Source: Acanthosepion pharaonis (lineage: Eukaryota > Mollusca > Cephalopoda > Sepiida > Sepiidae). From it: a stretch of DNA of 64,000 bases. The notes under the pieces are model-generated. The model made no database searches and was not told the DNA's origin. It saw only the letters and a program-made list of their open reading frames with translations. A program made the translations under genes and the position numbers. The stretch spans positions 2,177,501 to 2,241,500 of the forward strand of contig CAHIKZ030000024.1 of NCBI GenBank assembly GCA_903632075.3, in the 5' to 3' direction. Position 1 is the stretch's first letter, and each line of letters begins with the position of its first letter. This document shows, piece after piece, positions 43,795-54,964 of the stretch.

Positions 43795-44059
43795 CTAACT
43801 TTCGTCCTGGGTATGACGATGAACTACATCCGTGTTCTGGGTCAGACGATAAGCTGTATCCAACAGCAATGTCTCTGATCAGGAGGTGTTGAGAAGCATG
43901 CAACCACCTGTTAATTGGTGATGTTCCCAGTTCCACCCTGACTCGAGGTGGTAGCACCTGTCTGGGTTCCAGCTATAGGCAAATAGTTAACCCCGCAAAC
44001 GGAGTCGAAACGCTATAAAAGTATAAAAATAGGTTTTAATACCAGAAATACATTTTTGG
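43795..44059 (+). repeat. Composite repeat: minisatellite stub and body
   Basis: Two 30-bp units ('gacgatgaactacatccgtg'), then the body ('gatcaggaggtgttgagaag', 'gtagcacctgtctgggttcc', 'caaatagttaaccccgcaaa') and the joint 'aaaaataggttttaatacca'. It continues without a break into the next array. Confidence 0.8.
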
Positions 44060-45745
44060 AAAAATGATTACCAGCAGAACATATTGAAAACAAGTATTAC
44101 TAGCAATAAATTTTTGGAGAAAAAAAAATTATTACCAGCAATATATTTTTGGAGAAAAAAAAATTATTACCAGCAATGCATTTTTGGAGAAAAGAAATTA
44201 TTACCAGCAATACATTTTTGGAGAAAAAAAAATTATTACCAGCAATATATTTTTGGAGAAAAAAATTATTAACAGCAATACATTTTTTCGAAAAAAAAAT
44301 TATTACTAGCAATATATTTTTGGAGAAATAAATTATTACCAGCAATACATTTTTGGAGAAAAAAAAAATTATTACCAGCAATACATTTTTGGAGAAAAAA
44401 AAATTATTACCAGCAATACATTTTTGGGGAAAAAAAAATATTACCAGCAATACATTTTTGGAGAAAAAAAATTATTACCAGCAATACATTTTTGGAGAAA
44501 AAAAAATTATTACCAGCAATACATTTTTGGAGAAAAAAATATATTACCAGGAATATATTTTTGGAGAAAAAAAATTATTATCAGCAATACATTTTTGGAG
44601 AAAAAAAAATTATTACCAGCAAAATATATTTTTGGAGAAAAGAAATTATTACCAGCAATACATTTTGGAGAAAAAAATTTATTACCAGCAATATATTTTT
44701 TTGAAAAAAATTATTACCAGCAATACATTTTTTTCGAGAAAAAAATTATTACCAACAATACATTTTTGTGGAAAAAAAATTATTACCAGCAATACATTTT
44801 TGGAGAAAAAAAATTATTACCAGCAATATATTTTTGGATAAAAAAAATTATTACCAGCAATACTTTTTTGGAGAAAAAAAAAATATTCCCAGCAATACAT
44901 TTTTTCGAGAAAAAAAATTATTACCCGCAATATATATTTGGAGAAAAAAAATTATTACCAGCAATACATTTTTGGAGAAAAAAAATTATTACCAGCAATA
45001 CATTTTTGGAGGAAAAAAAATTATTACCAGCAATACATTTTTGGAGAAAAAAAATTATTACCAGCAATACATTTTGGAGAAAAAAAAATATTACCAGCAA
45101 GACATTTTTGAAGAAAAAAAAATTATTACCAGCAATACATTTTTGGAGAAAAAAAAATTATTACCAGCAATACATTTTTGGAGAAAAAAAAAATTATTAC
45201 CAGCAATATATTTTTGGAGAAAATAAATTATTACCAGCAATACATTTTTGGAGAAAAAAAAATTATTACCAGCAATACATTTTTTCGAGAAAAAAAATTA
45301 TTACCAGCAATACATTTTTGGAGAAAAAAAATTATTACCAGCAATACATTTTTGGAGAAAAAAAATTATTACCAGCAATACATTTTTGGAAAAAAAAAAT
45401 TATTACCAGCAATACTTTTTTGGAGAAAAAAAATTATTACCAGCAATATATATTTGGAGAAAAAAAAATTATTACCAGCAATGCATTTTTGGAGAAAAAA
45501 AATTATTACCCGCAATATATATTTGGAGAAAAAAAAATTATTACCCGCAATACATTTTTGGAGAAAAAAAATTATTACCAGCAATACATTTTTGGAGAAA
45601 AAAAATTATTACCAGCAATACATTTTTGGAGAAAAAAAATTATTACCAGCAATACATTTTTGGAGAAAAAAAAAATATTACCAGCAATACATTTTTGGAA
45701 AATAAAATATTATCAGCAATGTATTTTTGGAAAAAAATATATTGC
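44060..45745 (+). repeat. About 34-bp tandem array of the composite repeat, about 49 units
   Basis: Unit: 'acatttttggagaaaaaaaa' followed by 'ttattaccagcaat', 33-36 bp depending on the A-run. It produces open frames up to 442 codons (LPAIHFWRKKIITSNTFLEK type) in all plus frames, none of them genes. The same unit in few copies marks the composite elements at 1290-1370, 25110-25210, 54150-54370 and 63240-63360. Confidence 0.92.
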
Positions 45746-45774
45746 ATTTTAGTTTTTTCTTTTCGCTAGTGCTG

Positions 45775-46615
45775 TTAGGCGTCGATGGAGATACAGTCGT
45801 CTGTCAGCGACAAGGCAAGTGGCCTGGAGGAGAAATATATTGCGGCCTCTGAGAGCGTCTGCACTGAGTCTTTCCAGCGTCTTCTTCGTCTGCCTCTCGT
45901 TCTCCAGTCAGAGTACTTGAGGGTGTATCCTCGTAGGTTTATAGGCATACGAGGGTGTATGCTGATTGGTTGATAGGCATACGAGTGAGGTGTCCAAACC
46001 ACTTGATCCTTTATTGTTCGATGTGTTGAATGATTGGTATTGCTCCTGCAATATGTCTTATTGTCTCATTTCTGATCTTGTCTCGCATGGTCTTGTTCAC
46101 TGCTTTCCTCAGGCATTTCATCTTACAACTGATCAGTTTCCTCTCAAGGGTTTTTGTTAGGGGCCCTGTTTGCTTCTGGTATGTCAGCATTAGTAGCAAA
46201 AATGGCGGTGATAAGATTTGCCTTGGTTCTCATGGAAATGCTAGGATGTTTTAGAAGAGGAGCAAGTTGGTACCTGACTGCGTTGGCTTTCTGACATCTG
46301 GTTTCCATCTCTCTATCTAGTTTGCCATTTTCAGTAAATATGCTGCCCAGATATTTGAACTCACTGGTTAACTTTAGCTGGGTCCCATTAATGTTAACGT
46401 CCAGTTTTCTGGTGTCTGGATGACGGTCATGACCTCGGTCTTAGGGACACCGACACAGTTCTTCATATCGTATTTCTCGCAGCTTGAGCTGAGTTGGTCA
46501 GCGTGTCTCTGCAGCTGGACCCTGCCGTTGTTCATCGCCGTCTGGTCGTCGGCGGACACGAGTTCATTGAGTGCCTCAGGATTTGGATTGACCTCCATTG
46601 TAAAATATTCCCAGC
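45775..46615 (-). pseudogene. LINE-B relic, copy 2, reverse transcriptase to C-terminus
   Basis: From high to low: ALNELVSADDQTAMNNGRVQ and KTEVMTVIQTPENWTL (46374-46598), LTKTLERKLISCKMKCLRKA with VNKTMRDKIRNETIRHIAGA and IPIIQHIEQ (46011-46199), then RTRGRRRRRWKDSVQTLSEA (45775-45900). Order and content match a non-LTR polyprotein end, with a gap between the first two segments, so it is internally deleted and frame-broken. Confidence 0.8.
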
Positions 46616-46635
46616 AATAAAAAATCTTGTCGTCA

Positions 46636-47047
46636 TTAACCCATTAACTCCCATTTTTTTAATGCGCATTTTTGGCCCAGACAGGTGTCTTAGGAGTTTA
46701 TTTATTCCTTATGTTTAATTTCAGTAGCTACCATTGTCGGTTTTATAGAAACTAGAACATCAAATATATATGTGTATAAAACATCAAAAAAAAAAAAAAT
46801 ATTGATTAGAAATAATTAAATAATACTTTTCAAAATAGTCATTATTTTTCTACTCGTGAAATGTAAAATTACAACAGAAAGTGTCTTCTTACGGCTAATA
46901 ATAAAAACTTTAAAGGCTAAGTGTTGTAAAATATACCTCTGCAAATGCAATGTATGTAAGCAATTCAATGTAAATACAAGGAATAACATGTAGTGAGTTT
47001 AATTTTAACAGATCCCCAAATGAGGCTCATGGCAGGTAATGGGTTAA
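46636..47047. mobile_element. piggyBac-type MITE
   Basis: TTAA (46636-46639) is followed by CCCATTAACTCCCAT. The far end reads ATGGCAGGTAATGGG followed by TTAA (47044-47047). The inverted ends CCCATTAaCTcCCAT and CCCATTAcCTgCCAT agree at 13 of 15 bases. A TTAA target and ends starting CCC are the signature of piggyBac elements. With 404 bp between the TTAA copies and no frame, it is non-autonomous. It sits right after the LINE-B relic. Confidence 0.78.
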
Positions 47048-47049
47048 AT

Positions 47050-47105
47050 AACACACTGAATTTGCTATGCCATAAAACAAAACAAACTAAACAAACCAAA
47101 GGTAC
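47050..47105 (+). repeat. Composite-type end fragment
   Basis: 'gctatgccataaaacaaaac' followed by 'aaactaaacaaaccaaa' looks like the outer end of the composite family at 63390-63420. Confidence 0.4.
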
Positions 47106-47154
47106 TAAACTTATATAGTATCGTTCCTAATATACGGCAGAAGTATGGACATTT

Positions 47155-47610
47155 AAAGTCTGTCTATATTTCTGAGATGAGGTATTATGTACATTATTTA
47201 CATTATTCGGACTATTGTCCTCATCTTTGTCGCCATAATTTATCACAACGTTTCGGTCGTTGTACGCTCCGGCCTTCTCCAGGTGGTTGGAATTTCGAAC
47301 TGAACCCTTTATTTCGCTCACTGGGGTAGAGTGTTCTAGTTCCACGTGCCATGTTTGATGGATGTCAGTTATCAGTTATCTCCTGCTAATTTCCGTCTGA
47401 AAGTTCTCCACTGCCTTAACCGGGTATTGAACTCACACTCTTTGGGTTCTGTCACTGGATCTAACCAACGCCTTTATCCACTGTTTCATGCGTCCTTGAG
47501 TTCAGTACGAAATTCCAACCACCTGAAGAAGAGCGTACAACGGCCGAAACGTTGTGATTGACATGGCGACACTGATGAGGACAATAGTCCGAATAATGTA
47601 AGTAATGTAT
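47155..47610. mobile_element. PLE family A palindrome with tRNA-like centre, best example
   Basis: Left arm on minus (47155-47335): array unit, CGAAACGTTGTGAT complement, hairpin (gaccgaaacg with GGCCGG loop side), 'gggttcagttcgaaattcca'. Centre (47345-47500): tRNA-like block on minus, with TGG-A box and GAGTTCAATACCCGG. Right arm on plus (47497-47605): 'ttcagtacgaaattccaacc', CCTGAAGAAGAGCG, GGCCGAAACGTTGT, one array unit. The locus is an almost complete inverted repeat of about 110-180 bp arms. Confidence 0.75.
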
Positions 47611-48312
47611 GGACATTTAAGTTAACTTTCATTTCACGAGAAAGACTGAATCGGATGAAAACCCGTGCAGAATTAACATGACATGTCAAACGGATTTAAG
47701 AAATACAAAGCAACAGTCCAAGCTTCGCGATTCTTATCTAAAAGTTGATAGATTCTTTGAGCAATAACTGTGAACATATGTATGCTTTTACGTTAAGGTC
47801 AGCTTTTTTCCCCTTTACTTTTAGTAGTCCGTCCATAGACTTCGCCAACTCTTCGTTTTGTAGCTAAACGAAAATTAAATGAAAAAAAAAAGTATTTTTC
47901 TCTTTCGCCAAAACTAAAAAAAAAAAAAAGAATTAAATAAATAGACAGATTTACAATTAAATTTTCTCTCCACTTGTGAAGAGTTTATTTTAAAATTCCC
48001 AATTTTTGTTTACCCTTCGAGCGATCAGCGTTTGCTCGCAGAGAGAAAGAAAATAAAGTAAACGATTTGCTATGAATTTTAAAGAGACGCGTTCCGGATT
48101 TCTTCATTTGTTTTTCTTAATTATAATTCTCATTTTCTTTCGGAATTTACCGATTTAAAAAAAAAAAAATTAGTTACCTATTCTAAGTATTCGTCTAGAC
48201 GTCATAAAGAGAGACTTGAAGCGATTTACATCATAATCTCTATTCGTAACTCAAATCTCATACATACCAGAAATATGTTTTTATTTGCTGATTATTATTA
48301 TTAAACCATTAA
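47611..48312. other. No recognised feature
   Basis: AT-rich with several A-runs. No coding signal. Confidence 0.4.
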
Positions 48313-48314
48313 CA

Positions 48315-49105
48315 GAAGAAGAAGAAGAAGAAATAGGAGAAGAAGAAACGGAAGAAGAAGAAGAAGAAGAGGAGGAGGAGGCGGAAGAAGAAGAAGAAGA
48401 GAAAGAAGAAGTAGAAGAAGAAGAAGAAGAGAAAGAAGAAGACGAACAAGAAGAAGAAGAAGAGGAGGATGAGGAGGAGGAGGAAGAAGAAAAGGAGGAG
48501 GAGGAAGAAGAAACGGAAGAAGAAGAAACGGAAGAAGAAGAAGAAGAAGAAGAAGAAACGGAAGAAGAAGGCTAAGAAGAAGAAGAAAAAGAAGAAGACT
48601 AAGAAAAAGAAGAAGACTAAGAAAAAGAAGAAGAAGAGCAAGAAGAAGAAGAAACGGAAGAAGAAGAAGAATGAACGGAAGAAGAAGAAGAGGAGTAGGA
48701 GGAGGAGGAAGAAGAAAAGGAGGAGGAGGAAGAAGAAACGGAAGAAGAAGAAGAATGAACGGAAGAAGAAGAAGAAGAAACGGAAGAAGAAGGCTGCTAA
48801 GAAGAAGAAAAAGAAGAAGACTAAGAAAAAGAAGAAGACTAAGAAAAAGAAGAAGAAGAGCAAGAAGAAGAAGAAACGGAAGAAGAAACGGAAGAAGAAG
48901 AAGAAGAAGAAGAAGAAACGGAAGAAGATGACTAAGAAGAAGACTAAGAAAAATAAGAAGAAGAAGAAGAAGAGCAAGAAGAAGAAAAAAACGGAAGAAG
49001 AAACGGAAGACGAAGAAGAAGACTAAGAAAAAGAAGAAGAAGAGCAAGAAGAAGAAGAAACGGAAGAAGAAGAAACAGAAGAAGAAGTAGAAGAAGTAGA
49101 AGAAA
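48315..49105 (+). repeat. GAA-rich polypurine tract
   Basis: About 790 bases almost without pyrimidines on the plus strand, built from GAA, GAG and GGAA. 'ctaagaagaagaaaaagaag' modules recur at 48570, 48797 and 48930, and 'ggaggaggaggaagaagaaa' at 48477 and 48716, so there is a second-order repeat of about 230-240 bp. Open frames on both strands (E-rich, K-rich, L-rich) are artefacts. Such tracts can form triplex DNA. Confidence 0.92.
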
Positions 49106-49239
49106 TATTTGTAAAGTGTTGGCATAACAGCGTTTAATAGAGAAAACAAAAAGACACCAACTTTTAATAGCTAGAATGGAAAGGTAATTTTAGGGAGCCA
49201 TGATCACCAACAAGAGACACGATACTTAGAAAAAGTCCC

Positions 49240-49600
49240 TACAAGAGGTTATTTGCGGTTATATGGCTCTCTACAATTTCCTTTCCTTTCTAGCTATTAA
49301 AAAATGGTGCCTTTTTTCTATCACTCCTAACTCGCCAGTTCTATTCATCTAAATTAATTACGTTAGAAAGTTTTGTGTCTATCTCTACCCCTTCCTTGCT
49401 TAACTTTCTGTCAAGTTAGCCATCTCGAACTTCATTCCTATCTTTAAGTCTATCGTACTCCACTGTTCTTTTTCAACCGTTCGCACCCTATCTCTCTTTC
49501 TCTCTTATACTCAGTCGAATGATTAATGCTGTACGGTTTATCGATTCCTTCATCGATCTACCTCTCGCCATATTTAACTTCAATCAATAACGTTCTGTTT
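49240..49600 (-). pseudogene. LINE-A C-terminal relic, strongly decayed
   Basis: 'atggctctctacaatttcct' matches the LINE-A 3' segment repeated at 26141-26860. Beyond 49330 only scattered matches remain. Confidence 0.45.
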
Positions 49601-50034
49601 AGAACAAATAAGAAATTAAAGAAAATGGAAGAGAGAGCGAGAGAGAGAGAAAGTGAGAGAGAAAAAAAAATGAAACCGTCATTGTTCCACCGGAAGTGAA
49701 TATTTGAATCTCAAGTCAGAATCACGAGGAAAATGTTTTGAACACAAATTGCGCAAATAAACAAAAGCTTTTATTTATTGTCATTAATCAAACAATCACA
49801 TTTTGATTTATCAACACTTGAACAATGAACTGAAAGAAATATCGATTTAATCAAATTTACAGCGTCTGTAATAATGAATGAATGTTTTCTGCTTTTATAC
49901 ATAGATATATATATATATAACAGTCGATATATAAATAATATGTGTGCGTGTTTATACGGTTTAACACACTGCAGAACAAACGATAAGTCCTTGAAACTTG
50001 ATAAATTTCTTTAAAATATAATCCAGTATTAATT
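49601..50034. other. No recognised feature
   Basis: Contains a GA-rich patch at 49630-49665 and a short TA run. No gene. Confidence 0.4.
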
Positions 50035-51375
50035 TATTAACAAACATTATTAAATGTTGACTAGAATTTGCATTCATCTTTGTTCCATAAGATGAAAGAT
50101 TGTTAGGCCATTATTATTAATTTTTCCTCTAGTATATACTTTCATATTAATTTATATTAGATGAAGCATTGTCGACCATTAAGATTTTATTTTGTACTAG
50201 TAATTACTTTCATCTTGCTTTCTTATGAGATCAAGAACTGTCAATAATTATTATTAATTTTTGATTAGTATTTATTTTCGTCTTCATTGTAAATTAGGTC
50301 AACCACTGACAACCATTATTAGTCAGTTTTGACTAGTAATTACTTTCATCTTCATTTTTTTATAGCTGGAGGATTTTCAACCATTATTGTTAATTTTTGA
50401 CTAGGAGTTACTTTCATCTTCATTTTTTATTAGGTGGAGGAAGCATTGTCAGCCATTTTTATTAAATTTTGACAAGTATTTCCTTTCGTCTTCAATTTTC
50501 ATTAGATGAAGCATTGTCAGCCATTTTTATTAAATTTTGACAAGTATTTCCTTTCGTCTTCAATTTTCATTAGATGAAGCATTGTCAGCTATTGTTACTA
50601 ATTTTTGACTAGTATTTACTTTCATCTTCAATTTTCATTAGATGAAGCATTGTCAGCTATTGTTACTAATTTTTGACTAGTATTTACTTTCATCTTCAAT
50701 TTTCATTAGATGAAGCATTGTCATCCATTGTTACTAATTTTTGACTAGTATTTACTTTCATCTTCAATTTTCATTAGATGAAGCATTGTCAGCCATTGTT
50801 ACTAATTTTTGACTAGTATTTACTTTCATCTTCAATTTTCATTAGATGAAGCATTGTCAGCCATTGTTACTAATTTTTGACTAGAATTTACTTTCATCTT
50901 CTATTTTCATTAGATGAAGCATTGTCAGCCATTGTTACTAATTTTTGACTAGTATTTACTTTCATCTTCAATTTTCATTAGATGAAGCATTATCAGCCAT
51001 TGTTACTAATTTTTGACTAGTATTTACTTTCATCTTCAATTTTCATTAGATGAAGCATTGTCAGCTATTGTTACAAATTTTTGACTAGTATTTACTTTCA
51101 TCTTCAATTTTCATTAGATGAAGCATTGTCAGCTATTGTTACAAATTTTTGACTAGTATTTACTTTCATCTTCGATTTTCATTAGATGAAGCATTGTCAG
51201 CCATTGTTACTAATTTTTAACTAGTATTTACTTTCATCTTCAATTTTCATTAGATGAAGCATTGTCAGCCATTATTACTAATTTTTGACTAGTATTTACT
51301 TTCATCTTCATTTTTTAATTGATGAAGCATTGTTAGCCTTTAGTATTAATTTTTGACGTGATTTTACATTCATCT
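50035..51375 (+). repeat. 68-bp satellite, about 19 units
   Basis: Unit: 'gatgaagcattgtcagccat', 'tgttactaatttttgactag', 'tatttactttcatcttcaat', 'tttcatta'. The spacing is 68 bp (for example 50641 to 50709). Units in the centre (about 50570-51290) are nearly identical, while those at both edges are diverged in sequence and length. No reading frame persists. Confidence 0.93.
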
Positions 51376-51600
51376 ACGCTATTATAATGAATTGCCAAAC
51401 ATTAATAATTTAATTATTTTGTTACACGTAACCTAATTAAATTGGCATGTAGTCCAATTTGTTGTTGTTACCGTGGCTTTGTTTAATGCACTGGAACAAG
51501 AAAAATAATCTTTATTTTTAGAATGCTATCAACGAAATCAACTGAAGTACAGAAAATCTAAACCTATATTTCATCGATTATACAAAAGATTGAACATTAT
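51376..51600. other. No recognised feature
   Basis: AT-rich edge of the satellite. Confidence 0.4.
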
Positions 51601-51765
51601 ATATACTGCGCTAGAGATGGTATCGCCCAACACAGCAATTTGTTTAAACACTAAAACATTAACCTAATATCTTTAGCTTTAACATCCAACTCCAGAGTTT
51701 CGTAGATGATCCTCCCCGGGAATTACTTCGTCCACTCGTCAAGGCGTATCAGCAATTATCTGTTT
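51601..51765 (+). repeat. Dispersed repeat R2, second copy
   Basis: Shares 'gtatcgcccaacacagcaat' and flanking words with 31825-32045. It ends near 'cctccccgggaattacttcg'. Confidence 0.45.
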
Positions 51766-52466
51766 ATACATGTCGTTTTTTTCTTTTTTTATATGCATTT
51801 TTTTATTGGTGAAAGTTTTATTTCATAGTGTCTGTATGACTCACGCATGACTACGCAAGCGCCCGTCTGCGCGGATGTGCGTACGTATAGAATATCGTGA
51901 TTATTTTTCCTTTTCGTCATTTTTTTCCCTTTATAATCACTCCTTAAACTTTTCTCTCTTTTACCTCTTTTCTATCAATTGTTACTATTTGACTTCCGGT
52001 TTACTTAACATGTCCTTGTTCATTTTTGAGCCTTAGAGTAAGAAAGAGAAAAGGAGAGGATATATTTCTCATCTGGTATTCATCATCAAAGAAGATTATT
52101 TTCTCGCTAGGCTAGAAAGTGGTTCCGCAATGTCGGTGTCTACTTTAATAAGAAAACATCCTATGGGACTTCTAACTTGCTTAACTGACACCGGCGATCG
52201 GATCAATCATATAGCTTTTATTTTATCACGATTTTTACAAAAAAAGAATCTCTTCGAGCTAAACCTAAATCCCAAATATGGCTTGAAACCATCGTATTTC
52301 GATAGTTTCAACCAGGGAGTATTTTCATTTACAAGACGTCCAAGTCTCACTTGAATAAGAGTCAACGACAAAGCTACCAAGATGGCACATTCCTATATTT
52401 TCACACAAAATCACTAATCAGAGTGAATAATGGAATCGTATATATGTAGCAGGATTGAATGAAATA
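51766..52466. other. No recognised feature; one unplaced frame
   Basis: A 74-codon plus frame at 52130-52354 (LIRKHPMGLLTCLTDTGDRI) has ordinary composition but no family I recognise, and no splice context I can defend. Confidence 0.3.
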
Positions 52467-52468
52467 TA

Positions 52469-53279
52469 TTGGGTTGGTGCATAATTATCGGGCGTTTTTA
52501 AACAATATTATGAAAAAGAAACAGCAATAACATTTTTATATATATTGAGGTGGTGCATAATTATCAGGCGTTTTTAAATAATATTTATTATGAAAAAGAA
52601 TTCAAAAATAACATTTTTAAATATATTGGGTTGGTGCATAATTATCAGGCGTTTTTTAACAATATTTATTATGAAAAAGAAACAGCAATAACATATATAT
52701 TGAGATGGTGCATAATTATCAGGCGTTTTTAAACAATATTTATTATGAGAAAAACATAACAATTCAACAATAACATTTTTAAATTTATTGGGTTGATGCA
52801 TAATTATCAGGCGTTTTTAAACACAATCTATAATGAAAAATAAACATAGTTCAACAATAACATTTTTAAATATATTGGGTTGGTTCATAATTATCAGGCG
52901 TTTTTTAACAATATTATGAGAAAACTAACATAACAATTCAACAATAACATTTTTAAATTTATTGGGTTGATGCATAATTATCAGGCGTTTTTAAACACTA
53001 TTTATAATGAAAAATAAACATAGTTCAACAATAACATTTTTTAATATATTTGGTTGGTTCATAATTATCAGGCGTTTTTTAAGCAATATTATGAAAAAGA
53101 AACATAACAATTCAAAAAAAAATTTTTTAAACGATTATTCCGGAGTCTATGATTATCGACACGCATTTTTATAACCTGAAAGTAAAATAATATATTTATT
53201 AAAAGTGTAAACAAAACAGAAATTTTTATTAACAAATAATTCGTCTACAAAAACACCTGATATTTATGCACCAACCCAA
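52469..53279. mobile_element. Mariner-type MITE with internally repeated ends
   Basis: The left end TTGGGTTGGTGCATAATTAT (52469) and the right end, complement TTGGGTTGGTGCATAAATAT (to 53279), are flanked by TA (52467-52468 and 53280-53281). The sequence resembles mariner ends with GGTTGGTGCA. Inside, the left end is repeated: 'ttggtgcataattatcaggc' or variants near 52473, 52549, 52630, 52706, 52791, 52880, 52966 and 53052, at 76-90 bp steps, with 'aacaatatttattatgaaaa' between. There is no transposase, so mobility would need an enzyme from elsewhere. Confidence 0.82.
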
Positions 53280-53281
53280 TA

Positions 53282-54084
53282 ACAAACACGCATGCAACAA
53301 GAGAAACGATGAAATTACAAGTGACTTAACAATATATTTTAAATTTCTGGTATCTCATATATCTAGATGCACAACCTAACTCACCTTATTCAGCCTTTTT
53401 TCCTCGTCCGTCCAATGCAAGGTCTCAAGAGCCACTCATGGTAGAGCGTAACTGAGTGAAATTGCTGTAAGGGAACGTGTGGAATAGATATAGATTTACT
53501 CTGGACTTAAAGAGACCAGGATTGTAGCTGTCATGAAAGTATCCACTGAAGACACTGTTCCGCAAAGTAGCAATTCTGGAACCTGCTCCTTATTAAAGGA
53601 ACCAAGGGTAATGGGGATGGTTTGTGTTGTATAGGGATAAAGTGTCGTTGCCGACACTGGATTTTGAACACAGATCACTAGTGAGCGAACACAGGTGATT
53701 CCATTTCTCATAAGTATACCACGTGATCGTAAAGGAAAGACATATATGGGAATTAGCGTGGCGTCTCAGTCATCAAGATTCTCTATACTATCCTTTATAC
53801 TCTTTCTCGATACTGATCACTCTTAGGATCACTATTCAGCTGTTACTATTCGAACAAGTATTACTATTGCGAGTATTAGTCGAAGGAGTTACTACTAGTA
53901 TCTGAATTACGAACGTGGTAACGAGCATTCGTCGACATAACAAAATTGACAACGCGAAGATGCCCGACATCACAAACGTTTTCCACCATGAACATAGCAT
54001 AGTGGGTTCTAGTTGTGAAGGTCTGAGCTGTTGGGACTAAACTGTGTAACTTTTCTGAGCATCTACTATAGTAATTTGATTTTG
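53282..54084. other. No gene; a shared repeat fragment
   Basis: 53480-53560 ('gtggaatagatatagattta', 'acttaaagagaccaggattg') resembles 54820-54895 ('gtagaatagattttatcgat', 'acttaaagggaccatcattg'). Two diverged pieces of an unknown repeat. The rest is unplaced. Confidence 0.4.
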
Positions 54085-54725
54085 TTTGGTTTGTTTTGTT
54101 TTACGGTATATCAACCTCAATGGGTCATTTAATGCCGATTTTTTTTTTCCTGGTAATATTTTTGTTTTGTCAAAAATCCGTTTCTGTTAATATTTTTTTC
54201 TCAAAAATGTATACCTGGTAATATTATTTTTCAAAAATGTATAGCTTGGTAATATTATTTTTTTCAAAAATGTATAACTGTTAAATTTTTTTTCCAAAAA
54301 CGAATAGCTGGTAATATTATTTTTTTTTCAAAAGCGTACAGCGGGCAACATTATTTTTTCAAAAACGTATTATCAGAGGCCTTGATGTTGGACGTAGTTT
54401 ATCGTCTTACCCAGGACGCGGATGTAGTCTATCGTCATACCCAGGACGCCGATGTAATCTGAGTGTTAACTATTTGCCCATAGCTGGGACCCTAATAGGT
54501 GCTACCACTCCGGGTCAGGGTGGACCTGGGAACACCAGCAATTAAGAGGTGATTCCACACTCCTCAAAACCTCCTGATCAGAGGCCTTGCTGTTGGACGT
54601 AATTTATCGGCTTACCCAGGACGCAGATGTAGTTTATCGTCTTATCCAGGACGCGGATGCAGTTTATCGTCTTACCCAGGACGCAGATGCAGTTTATCGT
54701 CTTACCCAGGACGGCTGCCATAGTA
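54085..54725 (-). repeat. Composite repeat, minus copy
   Basis: Starts with the outer end (GTTTTGTTTTACGGTATATC, 'aatgggtcatttaatgccga'). About seven degraded units of the 34-bp array follow ('ctggtaatattatttttca'), then what looks like a first body and minisatellite (54370-54460), and a second body (54465-54600) and four minisatellite units (54600-54715). The two bodies in a row suggest a tandem duplication or nested insertion. Confidence 0.75.
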
Positions 54726-54960
54726 ATAATGATGGAACAGTGACAAGGTAGGAATAAGGGTTGCAGTGTGGAGTGATATTGTTATAATGGCAGGGGAAGG
54801 ATAATTAAGAACACGAGGATGTGTAGAATAGATTTTATCGATTGGCCTTCGACTTAAAGGGACCATCATTGTAGTTGTTGGAGAAGCATTGATCAAAGCA
54901 TGGATAGAGGCGAAGTATTTGTATTTTTACACTCCGTTTCTATATTGTAAAGGAATCGAA
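54726..54960. repeat. Unknown repeat fragment
   Basis: Contains the segment shared with 53480-53560. No class assigned. Confidence 0.35.
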
Positions 54961-54964
54961 TTAT

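Noticed and set aside
44424..45752. 442-codon frame as a repeat protein
   Set aside because: It reads the 34-bp array. The frame moves whenever the A-run changes, and parallel frames are open in the other phases.
48301..49149. 282-codon and other acidic, basic or Leu-rich frames
   Set aside because: All phases of a GAA/GAG tract are open. No start context or domain.
52130..52354. 74-codon frame as a host exon
   Set aside because: No recognisable domain and no defensible splice sites.
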